Notes under the pieces: generated by a model
What the model was told of the DNA's origin: nothing
Databases searched by the model: none
The model's input: only the letters and a program-made list of their open reading frames with translations
From: Bacteroides ovatus
GTDB lineage: Bacteria > Bacteroidota > Bacteroidia > Bacteroidales > Bacteroidaceae
Length of the DNA stretch: 64,000 bases
Direction of reading: 5' to 3'
Assembly (NCBI RefSeq): GCF_001314995.1
Contig: NZ_CP012938.1
Span: forward strand, 2,480,001 to 2,544,000
Program-made: the position numbers and the translations under genes
Part shown: piece by piece, positions 43,094-52,276 of the stretch
How the letters are laid out: the number at the start of each line of letters is the position of its first letter
How positions within the stretch are numbered: position 1 is the first letter of the stretch

Positions 43094-44710
43094 ATGAAAA
43101 AATATAAATCAATAGGAAAATTGCTAGCAGTTTCTTTCTTGACTGCTGCCATTGCTTCTGCTTGTACAGAAGATGCAATGGATAAAATCAATGAAAACCC
43201 TAACAATCCGCTGGATGCGCCCGCTAAGTTTTTGATTACGGACTTAGGCGTAAACACTGGATTCAGTACTGTCGGAGGGGATTTCTCACTCTACTCTTCT
43301 GTTTACATAGAACATGAAACGGGTATATCCAATCAGCTTTACCGCGCGGAAGTACGCAGCGGAGAGCCTACAACGGCTACTACTTATAATAACGCATGGA
43401 TTAACGTGTATGCAAATATAAAGAACGCTAAAATCGTTATCAAGAAGTGCGAAGAAGATCCCTCGGAAAAAGGAAACGTAGTGACGGAAGCGATTGCTAA
43501 AATCCTGCTCGCCTACAATGGAGCGGTGGCAGCTGATGTGTTCGGAAACACACCGTACAGCCAGACTGGTATCCTCAATCCGGACGGTACACCGATGTAT
43601 ATGCAACCTAAAATAGATACACAGGAAAGTATCTATCAGGAAGTGATGCAGAACTTGGATGATGCTATCACTCTACTGAATAACGGTACTGCCAAAGATA
43701 CAGGGTTATCCGGTGCAGTCGGTTCTAAAGACTTGATCTATGGTTCAAACACCAGTACACAGGCAAGTATGTGGCTTAAAACGGCCTATGCGTTAAAAGC
43801 ACGCTATACAATGCGTCTGCTCAATAAAAGTGCCAATAAGACGACAGATCTTCAGAATATTCTTACTTATGTAAGCAAATCATTCGCCAATGCAAGCGAA
43901 GAATGTAAGCTGGCTATTTATGATGCTGATGCACAACTAAATCCACTTTGGGCATTCAGCTACAGCCGTAACAGTCTGGCAGCCAGTGCAAGCCTGATTG
44001 AAAAATTTGTTGAACGCAATGACCCCAGAGCACCGCAAGCGTTTCTGGAACCAGACCCTAGCGGAAACTTCCCTGCCGGTTACGCAAGTGGCACGCAAGC
44101 TACGGACATCGCAGGCATCAAAGCGGCTCCTAACGGAACTCCGCAAGAGTTACAGAACAATTATGGTATGTCGATGATATCATGGGCTATGTCGGCTCCT
44201 ACTCTTTTAATCAGCTATCACGAAGTGAAATTCCTTGAGGCAGAAGCATTATGCCGCTTGGGAGGCAGACTGGACGAAGCTAAGAGTGCATTGAAAGCTG
44301 CAATTACCGCCGGATTCGAAAATCTGGAAAACTCAATTATAGATGCCGCTGATACTTGGGTAGCTGATGGCGACAGCGATTTGGGTGCAGATGTGGCAGA
44401 AGCATATTTCACGGATGAAGTGGAACCGTTATTCGATGCTAATCCTCTGCAAGAGACAATGATACAGAAGTATCTTGCTTTCTTCGGCGCATCCGGCGAA
44501 TCACTGGAAGCCTATAATGACTACCGCCGTCTGAAAGGTGCAGGAGAAAACTTCATTGTACTGAAAAACCCGCAGAACAGCAGTAAATTCCCATTGCGCT
44601 TCGGTTATGGAGCAGACGATGTATTGGCAAATCCTGAAGTGAAAGCTGCTTTCGGTGATGGACAGTACGTATATAGCGAGGCCGTATGGTGGGCTGGCGG
44701 AAACAAATAA
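43094..44710 (+). CDS. SusD-like lipoprotein (SusD/RagB superfamily)
   Basis: The 538-residue product has a lipoprotein signal peptide (AIASAC, Cys at 24) and the helical TPR scaffold of SusD-like proteins (for example VTEAIAKILLAYNGAVAADVFGNTPYSQTG and LLISYHEVKFLEAEALCRLGGRLDEAKSALKAAI). It is closer to the SusD-like subgroup with a short N-terminus than to classical SusD. It forms the ligand-binding lid of the transporter encoded 12 bp upstream, so its expression should follow the same DNA switch. No glycan-degrading gene follows. Confidence 0.9.
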   Translation: MKKYKSIGKLLAVSFLTAAIASACTEDAMDKINENPNNPLDAPAKFLITDLGVNTGFSTVGGDFSLYSSVYIEHETGISNQLYRAEVRSGEPTTATTYNNAWINVYANIKNAKIVIKKCEEDPSEKGNVVTEAIAKILLAYNGAVAADVFGNTPYSQTGILNPDGTPMYMQPKIDTQESIYQEVMQNLDDAITLLNNGTAKDTGLSGAVGSKDLIYGSNTSTQASMWLKTAYALKARYTMRLLNKSANKTTDLQNILTYVSKSFANASEECKLAIYDADAQLNPLWAFSYSRNSLAASASLIEKFVERNDPRAPQAFLEPDPSGNFPAGYASGTQATDIAGIKAAPNGTPQELQNNYGMSMISWAMSAPTLLISYHEVKFLEAEALCRLGGRLDEAKSALKAAITAGFENLENSIIDAADTWVADGDSDLGADVAEAYFTDEVEPLFDANPLQETMIQKYLAFFGASGESLEAYNDYRRLKGAGENFIVLKNPQNSSKFPLRFGYGADDVLANPEVKAAFGDGQYVYSEAVWWAGGNK

Positions 44711-44786
44711 TGAACTTAAAATCTCTCAAAGGAGAGACTTTACATAGAGTCGTTTCTGTACTCTAACAAATTAACAGAGACGAACA

Positions 44787-44818
44787 AAAATAGGCCAACC
44801 GTGAGGTTCGCCTATTTT
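44787..44818 (+). terminator. Terminator of the SusC/SusD unit
   Basis: AAAATAGGC-c-AACC pairs with GGTT-c-GCCTATTTT over a four-base loop and is followed by T-rich sequence, 77 bp behind the SusD stop. Confidence 0.75.
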
Positions 44819-44953
44819 ATTTTATCCAAATGCATTAGATGAAGTTAGGTCAATACCATTTTTCTACCCAACCATACTTTTTTTCCATGCTTTTACGTTT
44901 TTAACGCTTAAGCATTTTTTGATAAATTAAAAAAAATCTCGTAAGAATCAATC

Positions 44954-45352
44954 TTACCACTGCAAGTCTGGTAAATATTTACTCAACGTAGTGCGGAGAA
45001 TACCCAAGGTGATAGGTTTCACTAATACTTCAGTTGCTCCTGCATTCATTGCATTTTCCTTATCCGAGCTAAAAGCATAAGCCGTCTGCATGATAATAGG
45101 AATTTCTGTGTTAGATTCACGGATTATCTTCGTTGCTTCCAATCCGTTCATCACCGGCATCTTAATATCCATTAGCATTGCTTTGGCTCTTTGCTGGTGT
45201 TGCTGAAACAACTCCACCATTTCCTGGCCATTTTTAGCCCACTCGATATCACACTTTTTGCCTATGATAGCCTTGATTAATTTAAAGTTGCTGTCATCGT
45301 CTTCAGCTACCAAAATTAAAGGTCTGAATTCATTCATTTGTTCGCTTTCCAT
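44954..45352 (-). CDS. Single-domain response regulator (orphan receiver)
   Basis: The 132-residue product is one receiver domain. It has acidic residues in VAEDDDSN, the phospho-acceptor Asp in MLMDIKMPVMNGLEA, Thr in QTAYA and Lys in VLVKPIT. There is no output domain and no kinase gene nearby. It probably relays phosphate or binds a partner, perhaps a hybrid kinase encoded elsewhere. MNEF at codon 6 is an alternative start. It is divergent from the ABC-F gene. Confidence 0.9.
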   Translation of the reverse strand: MESEQMNEFRPLILVAEDDDSNFKLIKAIIGKKCDIEWAKNGQEMVELFQQHQQRAKAMLMDIKMPVMNGLEATKIIRESNTEIPIIMQTAYAFSSDKENAMNAGATEVLVKPITLGILRTTLSKYLPDLQW

Positions 45353-45441
45353 ATCGCTTATATATTGTTTTTTTTATCTGTTTTTTTAGAGCTATCTTCC
45401 TTTTCAGCCCGCAAGGTATAAAAAATATTCATATATTTCGC

Positions 45442-45449
45442 TATCTTTG
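45442..45449 (+). promoter_or_regulatory. -7 box (TATCTTTG) of the ABC-F gene
   Basis: It matches TAnnTTTG, 30 bp before the start codon. Confidence 0.5.
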
Positions 45450-45471
45450 CGCCTCAATTTAAAAGAATAGT

Positions 45472-47109
45472 ATGATTTCTGTTGACGGACTAGCCGTAGA
45501 GTTTGGCGGCACTGCTTTATTTAGTGATATTTCTTTCGTAATTAATGAAAAAGACCGCATCGCTCTGATGGGCAAAAACGGGGCTGGAAAAAGTACGCTG
45601 CTGAAGATTTTGGCAGGCGCACGGCAACCGACACGTGGAAAAGTTTCCGCACCCAAAGATTGCGTAGTAGCATACCTGCCTCAACATCTGATGACGGAAG
45701 ACGGAAGAACAGTGTTTGACGAAACGGCACAGGCTTTTTCACATCTTCATGAGATGGAAGCGCAGATCGAAAAGTTGAACAAGGAGCTTGAAACACGGAC
45801 GGACTACGAGAGCGACAGTTACATGGCGCTGATCGAGGAAGTGTCCAGCTTGAGCGAGAAGTTTTATTCAATCGATGCTACTAATTATGAAGAGGATGTG
45901 GAAAAGGCATTGCTTGGATTAGGATTCACCCGAGGAGATTTCCAACGCCAGACGAGTGATTTCAGCGGTGGATGGCGAATGCGTATCGAACTCGCCAAAT
46001 TGCTGTTGCAGAAACCGGATGTGCTCTTGCTCGATGAGCCGACGAATCATCTGGATATCGAATCTATTCAATGGCTGGAGGATTTTCTTATTAATAATGG
46101 AAAAGCGGTCATTGTAATTAGTCACGACCGTAAATTCGTGGATAATATTACAACACGCACCATCGAAGTAACGATGGGACGTATCTATGATTACAAGGTA
46201 AATTACTCGCAATATTTGCAGCTGCGCAAGGACCGCCGCGAACAGCAACAGAAGGCTTATGACGAGCAGCAGAAGTTTATTGCTGAAACGAAGGAGTTTA
46301 TCGAACGGTTCAAGGGGACTTATTCAAAGACGTTGCAGGTGCAGAGCCGTGTCAAAATGCTGGAGAAGCTGGAATTACTCGAAGTGGACGAGGAGGATAC
46401 TTCTGCATTGCGACTGAAATTCCCGCCTTCACCCCGTTCGGGCAGTTACCCGGTCATCATGGAGGGTGTTGGAAAGACATACGGAGACAAAGTGGTATTC
46501 CGCAATGCTAATCTGACGATTGAGCGTGGTGATAAGGTAGCTTTCGTTGGTAAGAACGGTGAGGGTAAGTCTACGCTCGTGAAGTGTATCATGAAGGAGA
46601 TTGAGCATGACGGTACATTGACTCTCGGACATAATGTGCAAATTGGATATTTCGCTCAAAATCAGGCTTCGTTGATGGATGAAAACCTGACGGTTTTCCA
46701 AACGATTGACGATGTAGCCAAAGGGGATATCCGGAACAAGATTCGTGATTTGCTGGGAGCGTTTATGTTTGGCGGTCCCGAGGAATCGATGAAAAAGGTC
46801 AAAGTGCTTTCGGGTGGAGAGCGTACCCGTCTGGCTATGATTAAATTATTGCTGGAACCTGTCAACCTCCTGATTTTAGATGAGCCGACGAATCATCTGG
46901 ACATGAAAACGAAAGATATTCTGAAACAGGCATTGCTGGATTTTGATGGTACGCTGATCGTCGTTTCACACGACCGTGACTTCCTTGACGGGCTGGTTAC
47001 CAAGGTGTATGAGTTCGGTAATCAAAAGGTGACGGAACATCTTTGCGGTATCTATGAGTTCCTCGAAAAGAAGAAAATGGATTCGTTGCAAGAACTGGAA
47101 AAGAAATAA
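45472..47109 (+). CDS. ABC-F family ATPase (ribosome-associated type)
   Basis: The 545-residue product has two ABC domains and no membrane segment. Domain 1 has GKNGAGKST, signature FSGGW and LLLDEPTNHLD; domain 2 has GKNGEGKST, signature LSGGE and LILDEPTNHLD. The linker (about 245-300) is helical and charged (P-site tRNA interaction motif region). ABC-F proteins act on ribosomes to relieve stalling, and some protect against antibiotics. Housekeeping YbiT/EttA-like function is more likely here than resistance, since nothing around it suggests an acquired gene. Confidence 0.92.
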   Translation: MISVDGLAVEFGGTALFSDISFVINEKDRIALMGKNGAGKSTLLKILAGARQPTRGKVSAPKDCVVAYLPQHLMTEDGRTVFDETAQAFSHLHEMEAQIEKLNKELETRTDYESDSYMALIEEVSSLSEKFYSIDATNYEEDVEKALLGLGFTRGDFQRQTSDFSGGWRMRIELAKLLLQKPDVLLLDEPTNHLDIESIQWLEDFLINNGKAVIVISHDRKFVDNITTRTIEVTMGRIYDYKVNYSQYLQLRKDRREQQQKAYDEQQKFIAETKEFIERFKGTYSKTLQVQSRVKMLEKLELLEVDEEDTSALRLKFPPSPRSGSYPVIMEGVGKTYGDKVVFRNANLTIERGDKVAFVGKNGEGKSTLVKCIMKEIEHDGTLTLGHNVQIGYFAQNQASLMDENLTVFQTIDDVAKGDIRNKIRDLLGAFMFGGPEESMKKVKVLSGGERTRLAMIKLLLEPVNLLILDEPTNHLDMKTKDILKQALLDFDGTLIVVSHDRDFLDGLVTKVYEFGNQKVTEHLCGIYEFLEKKKMDSLQELEKK

Positions 47110-47157
47110 TAAATAATAAAAAGAGGGTATCGGCTACAGGCGAAATAAAAGTATTTG

Positions 47158-47165
47158 TATATTTG
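47158..47165 (+). promoter_or_regulatory. -7 box (TATATTTG) of the His-rich gene
   Basis: It matches TAnnTTTG, 43 bp before the start of the 136-residue gene. Confidence 0.5.
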
Positions 47166-47207
47166 CACTTTGAAGCTCTGAAAAGCGGATAACCTCTAAA
47201 AGAAAGG

Positions 47208-47618
47208 ATGAAAGGGAAGAAACGAATTATAGTAACTCTGCTGTTTTTTATCAACATTATTATGTTGGTGGCAGCGGTTATTCCCCATCATCATCACCCC
47301 AACGGAATGATTTGCATGAAGCAGGACTTGCCTGTAGAACAGCAATGTCCCACGCATCATCATCACCCGGGAAACGACTCATGTTGCAGCAGTGAATGTA
47401 TGACTCGTTTCTACTCTCCCACTCCATCCATACATACGGATAGCGGACCGGATTACGTATTCATCGCTACCTTATTCACGGATGTAATCATCGAGCATTT
47501 ATTACGACCGCAAGAGAAACGGATTAAAAACTATTACGTTTACCGAGACTCTCTGCATGGTACGGATACTCATCGTACCACTTCTCTTCGTGCCCCTCCC
47601 TACTCTGTTTTTGCGTAA
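47208..47618 (+). CDS. Small His/Cys-rich secreted or membrane protein, metal-linked
   Basis: The 136-residue product has one hydrophobic N-terminal segment (about 7-25), then two clusters HHHH (PHHHHPNG and THHHHPG) and a Cys-rich SCCSSEC motif, which look like metal-binding sites. Small proteins of this kind (I think DUF6769) stand beside CusBA-type efflux genes in Bacteroidetes. A role as metal sensor, buffer or chaperone in the periplasm is inferred from sequence and position. It precedes the CusB-like gene by 88 bp. Confidence 0.7.
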   Translation: MKGKKRIIVTLLFFINIIMLVAAVIPHHHHPNGMICMKQDLPVEQQCPTHHHHPGNDSCCSSECMTRFYSPTPSIHTDSGPDYVFIATLFTDVIIEHLLRPQEKRIKNYYVYRDSLHGTDTHRTTSLRAPPYSVFA

Positions 47619-47654
47619 AAGCGTAAATGCAAATTAGTTGCATCTGCGCTACCT

Positions 47655-47662
47655 TATCTTTG
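47655..47662 (+). promoter_or_regulatory. -7 box (TATCTTTG) of the efflux operon
   Basis: It matches TAnnTTTG, 45 bp before the CusB-like start, so the efflux genes may have a promoter apart from that of the His-rich gene. A dyad TGCAAATTAGTTGCA lies at 47628-47642. Confidence 0.45.
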
Positions 47663-47706
47663 TAGCGTAAAAAGAAAACAGTAAAATTTAGTAGGAAAAT
47701 ATCATT

Positions 47707-48942
47707 ATGAAAAAACTTATTTTCGTGGGAATCCTGGGCTTATTCGTGCTGGGATCCTGTAATAATAGTACCGTCACACACACACACGATGAACACAATC
47801 ATGCCGCGGAAGGACATAATCACGAGGCAGAAGGACCCGATCATTCCCATGAAGGCGAATGTAGCGGAGAACACAATCATGAAGCAGCCGATGAATACAA
47901 CGAAGCTGCCGAAGCCCACAGTGATGAAATCATTCTTCCGAAAGCGAAAGCTGAAGCAGCCGGTGTAAAGGTGAGCGTTATTGAACCTGCACCTTTCCAG
48001 CAAGTAATTAAAACCAGCGGACAGGTGCTGGCTGCTCAAGGGGATGAATCGGTTGCCGTAGCTACAGTAGCCGGCGTGGTATCTTTCCGTGGAAAAGTAA
48101 CGGAAGGAATGAGCGTCGGCAGCGGCACTCCGCTAGTCACTATTTCTTCAAAGAATATCGCCGATGGTGATCCGGTGCAACGAGCCCGCATTGCCTACGA
48201 GGTATCTAAGAAGGAGTACGAACGTATGAAAGATCTTGTTAAAAACAAGATTGTATCTGACAAGGATTTTGCACAGGCAGAGCAAAGTTATGAAAATGCC
48301 CGCCTTAGTTACAAAGCCCTTTCCAAGAATCATTCGGCTATCGGACAAAACATTACGGCTCCTATTGCCGGATATGTGAAAAGTATTCTCGTGAAAGAAG
48401 GTGACTATGTGACAATCGGACAACCGCTGGTAAGCGTGACGCAGAACCGTCGTCTTTTCCTCCGTGCCGAAGTGTCGGAAAAGTATTACCCGTATCTCCG
48501 CACCATCAGTTCCGCCAATTTCCAGACTCCTTATAATAATCAGGTGTACGAGTTGAAAGCATTGAACGGTAAACTTCTCTCTTTCGGAAAAGCTGCCGGA
48601 GACAATTCTTTTTATGTGCCTGTCACTTTTGAGTTCGACAACAAAGGGGAAGTGATTCCCGGCTCATTTGTGGAGGTATTCCTGCTTTCTTCAGTAATGG
48701 AAAACGTGATTTCTCTTCCGCGCACCGCGCTGACAGAGGAACAAGGCATATTCTTCATATATCTGCAACTGGACGAAGAGGGTTATAAAAAACAGGAAGT
48801 AACGATAGGAGCCGACAACGGCAAAAGCGTTCAAATCCTAACTGGTGTAAAGGCTGGCGACCGTGTAGTGACCGAGGGTGCTTATCAGGTTCGACTGGCA
48901 AGCGCAAGCAATGCAATCCCGGCACACAGCCACGAACACTAA
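47707..48942 (+). CDS. cusB: CusB/CzcB-type periplasmic adaptor of a heavy-metal efflux pump
   Basis: The 411-residue product has a lipobox (VLGSC, Cys at 18) followed by a strongly His-rich segment (about 22-70; THTHDEHNHAAEGHNHEAEG), a likely metal-catching tail. The adaptor part shows the usual lipoyl/beta-barrel layout (FQQVIKTSGQVLAAQGDE; a helical hairpin at about 165-195; TAPIAGYVKSILVKEGDYV; VVTEGAYQVRLAS). It bridges the inner-membrane pump encoded next and the outer-membrane channel encoded after it. The metal (Cu, Ag, Zn, Co, Cd) cannot be fixed from this gene alone. Confidence 0.88.
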   Translation: MKKLIFVGILGLFVLGSCNNSTVTHTHDEHNHAAEGHNHEAEGPDHSHEGECSGEHNHEAADEYNEAAEAHSDEIILPKAKAEAAGVKVSVIEPAPFQQVIKTSGQVLAAQGDESVAVATVAGVVSFRGKVTEGMSVGSGTPLVTISSKNIADGDPVQRARIAYEVSKKEYERMKDLVKNKIVSDKDFAQAEQSYENARLSYKALSKNHSAIGQNITAPIAGYVKSILVKEGDYVTIGQPLVSVTQNRRLFLRAEVSEKYYPYLRTISSANFQTPYNNQVYELKALNGKLLSFGKAAGDNSFYVPVTFEFDNKGEVIPGSFVEVFLLSSVMENVISLPRTALTEEQGIFFIYLQLDEEGYKKQEVTIGADNGKSVQILTGVKAGDRVVTEGAYQVRLASASNAIPAHSHEH

Positions 48943-48951
48943 AGAGACTAG

Positions 48952-48980
48952 GCGTCGCAACCGTTTTTTTTGTGCGGCGC
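48952..48980 (+). other. Hairpin between the cusB-like and cusA-like genes
   Basis: GCGTCGCA pairs with TGCGGCGC (one wobble) around a T-rich loop. It may reduce readthrough or stabilise the upstream mRNA. Confidence 0.4.
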
Positions 48981-49020
48981 ATCTATCAAGTTATTTATAA
49001 CTCTCAATTAATGAAATATC

Positions 49021-52000
49021 ATGCTTAATAAAATTATACATTACTCCCTACACAACCGGTTGGTTGTAGTTTGTGCGGCCATCCTCCTGCTTATTGCGGG
49101 AACGTACACCGCCATGCATACGGAAGTAGACGTATTCCCCGACCTAAATGCACCTACGGTAGTAATCATGACCGAGGCGAACGGTATGGCTGCGGAAGAA
49201 GTTGAACAGCTCGTTACTTTTCCTGTTGAAACTGCCGTAAACGGAGCTACGGGTGTGCGCCGTGTCCGCTCTTCCTCTACTAACGGATTTTCCGTTGTTT
49301 GGGTAGAATTTGATTGGGGAACGGATATTTATCTCGCTCGTCAGATTGTTAGTGAGAAATTAGCGGTGGTCAGCGAATCGCTGCCGGTCAATGTCGGCAA
49401 ACCGACTCTTGGACCACAGTCTTCTATCTTAGGCGAAATGCTCATCATCGGTCTGACTGCCGACTCCACTTCCATGCTCGATCTTCGCACGATTGCGGAC
49501 TGGACCATCCGTCCACGCCTGCTGTCTACCGGAGGAGTGGCACAAGTGGCTGTGCTCGGAGGAGATATCAAAGAATATCAGATTCAGCTAGATCCCGAAC
49601 GGATGCGTCATTACGGCATCTCGATGGGAGAAGTGATGGCTGTAACACAGGATATGAACCTAAATGCCAATGGAGGTGTGCTCTATGAATTCGGAAATGA
49701 ATATATTGTACGTGGTGTACTCTCCACTTCGAAAACAGAGCAACTTGGCAAAGCGGTAGTAAAGACAGTGAATAACTTCCCTGTCACGCTGGAAGATATT
49801 GCAAACGTAACCATCGGCCCGAAGGCTCCGAAACTGGGTACTGCTTCAGAACGCGGCAAATCTGCCGTCCTGATGACTGTTACCAAGCAACCGGCTACCA
49901 GCACACTGGAACTGACGGACAAACTGGAAGCATCTCTGAAAGACCTCCAGAAAAATCTGCCGCCGGACGTAAAAGTTTCAACGGACATATTCCGTCAAAG
50001 CCGCTTTATCGAAAGCTCCATCGGCAATGTGAAGAAATCACTCTTTGAAGGAGGTATTTTCGTTGTCATCGTGCTTTTCCTGTTCCTGGCAAATGTACGT
50101 ACTACGCTGATCTCATTGGTGACACTGCCTCTTTCCCTGCTCGTTTCGATCCTGACTTTACACTACATGGGGCTGACAATCAACACCATGAGTCTTGGAG
50201 GTATGGCGATAGCTATCGGCTCATTGGTAGACGACGCCATTGTCGATGTGGAAAACGTATATAAACGACTGCGGGAGAACCGCCTGAAAGTGGAAGCAGA
50301 AAGACTAAGTACGCTCGAAGTGGTATTCAATGCGTCGAAAGAGGTGCGCATGCCTATCCTTAATTCAACGTTGATTATCGTAGTCAGCTTTGTTCCGTTA
50401 TTTTTCTTGAGCGGCATGGAAGGCAGAATGTTGGTTCCACTAGGTGTTGCTTTTATCGTGGCCCTGTTTGCGTCTACGATAGTTGCCCTGACACTAACTC
50501 CGGTACTCTGCTCTTATCTATTAGGAAGCAATAAGACGAACAAGGAACTGAAAGAAGCTCCTGTTGCCCGCTGGATGAAAGGGATTTATGAAAAAGCACT
50601 GACTTGGGTACTGGCACATAAACGTGTGACTCTCGGAAGTACAATCGGACTTTTTGTAGTTGCCCTCGGAGTGTTTTTCACACTTGGACGCAGCTTCCTT
50701 CCTTCGTTCAATGAAGGATCGTTTACTATCAATATCAGTTCTCTGCCAGGTATTTCGCTGGAAGAAAGCAACAAAATGGGACATCGTGCCGAAGAGTTAT
50801 TGATGACAATTCCCGAAATACAAACGGTAGCCCGGAAAACGGGACGTGCCGAATTGGATGAACATGCGTTAGGAGTCAATGTTTCTGAAATAGAAGCTCC
50901 GTTCGAATTGAAAGACCGCTCGCGCAGTGAACTGGTAGCTGATGTACGTGAAAAATTAGGTACGATCACCGGAGCAAACATAGAAATCGGACAACCGATC
51001 AGCCACCGTATCGACGCAATGCTATCGGGTACGAAAGCGAATATTGCTATCAAATTATTCGGTGATGACCTGAATAAAATGTTTTCACTCGGTAATCAAA
51101 TCAAAGGAGCGATCAGTGACATTCCCGGTGTTGCCGACCTGAACGTGGAACAACAGATTGAACGTCCGCAGCTGAAAATACAGCCTAAACGGGAAATGCT
51201 GGCTAAGTTCGGTATTACCCTGCCGGAATTTTCGGAATATGTGAATGTAGCTTTGGCTGGAAAAGTGATCTCACAAGTGTATGAACAGGGCAAGAGTTTT
51301 GACCTGATCGTAAAAGTGAAGGATGATGCCCGGGATGAAATAGAGAAAATCCGTAACCTGATGGTAGACACGAACGACGGCCGCAAAGTTCCTTTGAGCT
51401 ATGTAGCGGAAGTGGTATCGGCCATGGGTCCGAATACGATCAACCGCGAGAATGTGAAACGTAAAATTGTCATTTCCGCCAATGTGGCCGATCGTGACTT
51501 GCGCAGTGTTGTGAATGATATTCAGAAACGTATCGACACATCGGTACAATTACCCGAAGGTTATCATATCGAGTATGGTGGACAGTTTGAAAGCGAGCAG
51601 GCTGCCAGCCGGACATTAGCGTTGACTTCATTTATCAGTATCGTGGTTATCTTCCTGTTGCTGTACAATGAGTTCCGCAGTGTGAAAGAATCCGGGGTTA
51701 TCTTGCTGAATCTTCCGCTGGCACTGATCGGTGGTGTATTTGCTTTGGTGATTACAACAGGAGAAGTCAGTATTCCGGCTATCATCGGTTTCATTTCCTT
51801 GTTCGGTATTGCAACGCGTAACGGTATGTTACTCATCAGTCACTACAATCATTTGCAAAAGGAAGAAGGTTTGAATGTATATGATAGTGTGATTCAAGGT
51901 TCTCTCGACCGCCTGAATCCGATTTTAATGACGGCATTGTCTTCTGCACTGGCACTGATTCCATTGGCACTTGCCGGCGACTTGCCCGGTAACGAAATTC

Positions 52001-52119
52001 AAAGTCCGATGGCAAAAGTGATTCTAGGAGGATTATTAACGTCTACTTTTTTGAACGGTTTTATCGTTCCGATTGTTTATCTGATGATGCATCGGAAAAA
52101 GGCCCAGAAAAGCCTGTAG
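49021..52119 (+). CDS. cusA: CusA/CzcA-type heavy-metal RND efflux pump
   Basis: The 1032-residue product has the twelve-helix RND layout with two large periplasmic loops. Family marks are DVFPDLNAPTVVIMTEA near the N-terminus, GSLVDDAIVDVENVYKR in helix 4 (proton relay acids), LGRSFLPSFNEGSF at the second loop, and a C-terminal GIATRNGMLLISHYNHL. It expels a metal cation from cytoplasm or periplasm using the proton gradient. It is full length and intact. With the adaptor and TolC-type gene it makes a complete tripartite pump. Confidence 0.93.
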   Translation: MLNKIIHYSLHNRLVVVCAAILLLIAGTYTAMHTEVDVFPDLNAPTVVIMTEANGMAAEEVEQLVTFPVETAVNGATGVRRVRSSSTNGFSVVWVEFDWGTDIYLARQIVSEKLAVVSESLPVNVGKPTLGPQSSILGEMLIIGLTADSTSMLDLRTIADWTIRPRLLSTGGVAQVAVLGGDIKEYQIQLDPERMRHYGISMGEVMAVTQDMNLNANGGVLYEFGNEYIVRGVLSTSKTEQLGKAVVKTVNNFPVTLEDIANVTIGPKAPKLGTASERGKSAVLMTVTKQPATSTLELTDKLEASLKDLQKNLPPDVKVSTDIFRQSRFIESSIGNVKKSLFEGGIFVVIVLFLFLANVRTTLISLVTLPLSLLVSILTLHYMGLTINTMSLGGMAIAIGSLVDDAIVDVENVYKRLRENRLKVEAERLSTLEVVFNASKEVRMPILNSTLIIVVSFVPLFFLSGMEGRMLVPLGVAFIVALFASTIVALTLTPVLCSYLLGSNKTNKELKEAPVARWMKGIYEKALTWVLAHKRVTLGSTIGLFVVALGVFFTLGRSFLPSFNEGSFTINISSLPGISLEESNKMGHRAEELLMTIPEIQTVARKTGRAELDEHALGVNVSEIEAPFELKDRSRSELVADVREKLGTITGANIEIGQPISHRIDAMLSGTKANIAIKLFGDDLNKMFSLGNQIKGAISDIPGVADLNVEQQIERPQLKIQPKREMLAKFGITLPEFSEYVNVALAGKVISQVYEQGKSFDLIVKVKDDARDEIEKIRNLMVDTNDGRKVPLSYVAEVVSAMGPNTINRENVKRKIVISANVADRDLRSVVNDIQKRIDTSVQLPEGYHIEYGGQFESEQAASRTLALTSFISIVVIFLLLYNEFRSVKESGVILLNLPLALIGGVFALVITTGEVSIPAIIGFISLFGIATRNGMLLISHYNHLQKEEGLNVYDSVIQGSLDRLNPILMTALSSALALIPLALAGDLPGNEIQSPMAKVILGGLLTSTFLNGFIVPIVYLMMHRKKAQKSL

Positions 52120-52129
52120 AGAGGGATAT

Positions 52130-52216
52130 TTTTCCTCGGTGAGAAAACCATCGTTCCCCGGTGAGGAAACAAGTGTTTCTCGGTGAGGAACGGGTCGTTC
52201 CTCGGTGTCAAACAAA
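52130..52216. repeat. Repeat cluster C: four hairpin units at exact 22-bp period
   Basis: The word CGGT recurs at 52137, 52159, 52181 and 52203, exactly 22 bp apart. Each unit is a small hairpin of the form GTTCCTC-GGT-GAGGAAC with changes. Units 2 and 3 form a larger nested dyad (CGTTCC..GGAAAC with GTTTC..GGAACG). It begins 11 bp behind the cusA-like stop and lies before the TolC-type gene. The sequence is unrelated to clusters A, B and D. Confidence 0.85.
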
Positions 52217-52276
52217 TAGATGCCTTATCATAAAGTATCTATCAACAATAGCTTGTAATAAATAAAGAAATTAGAA

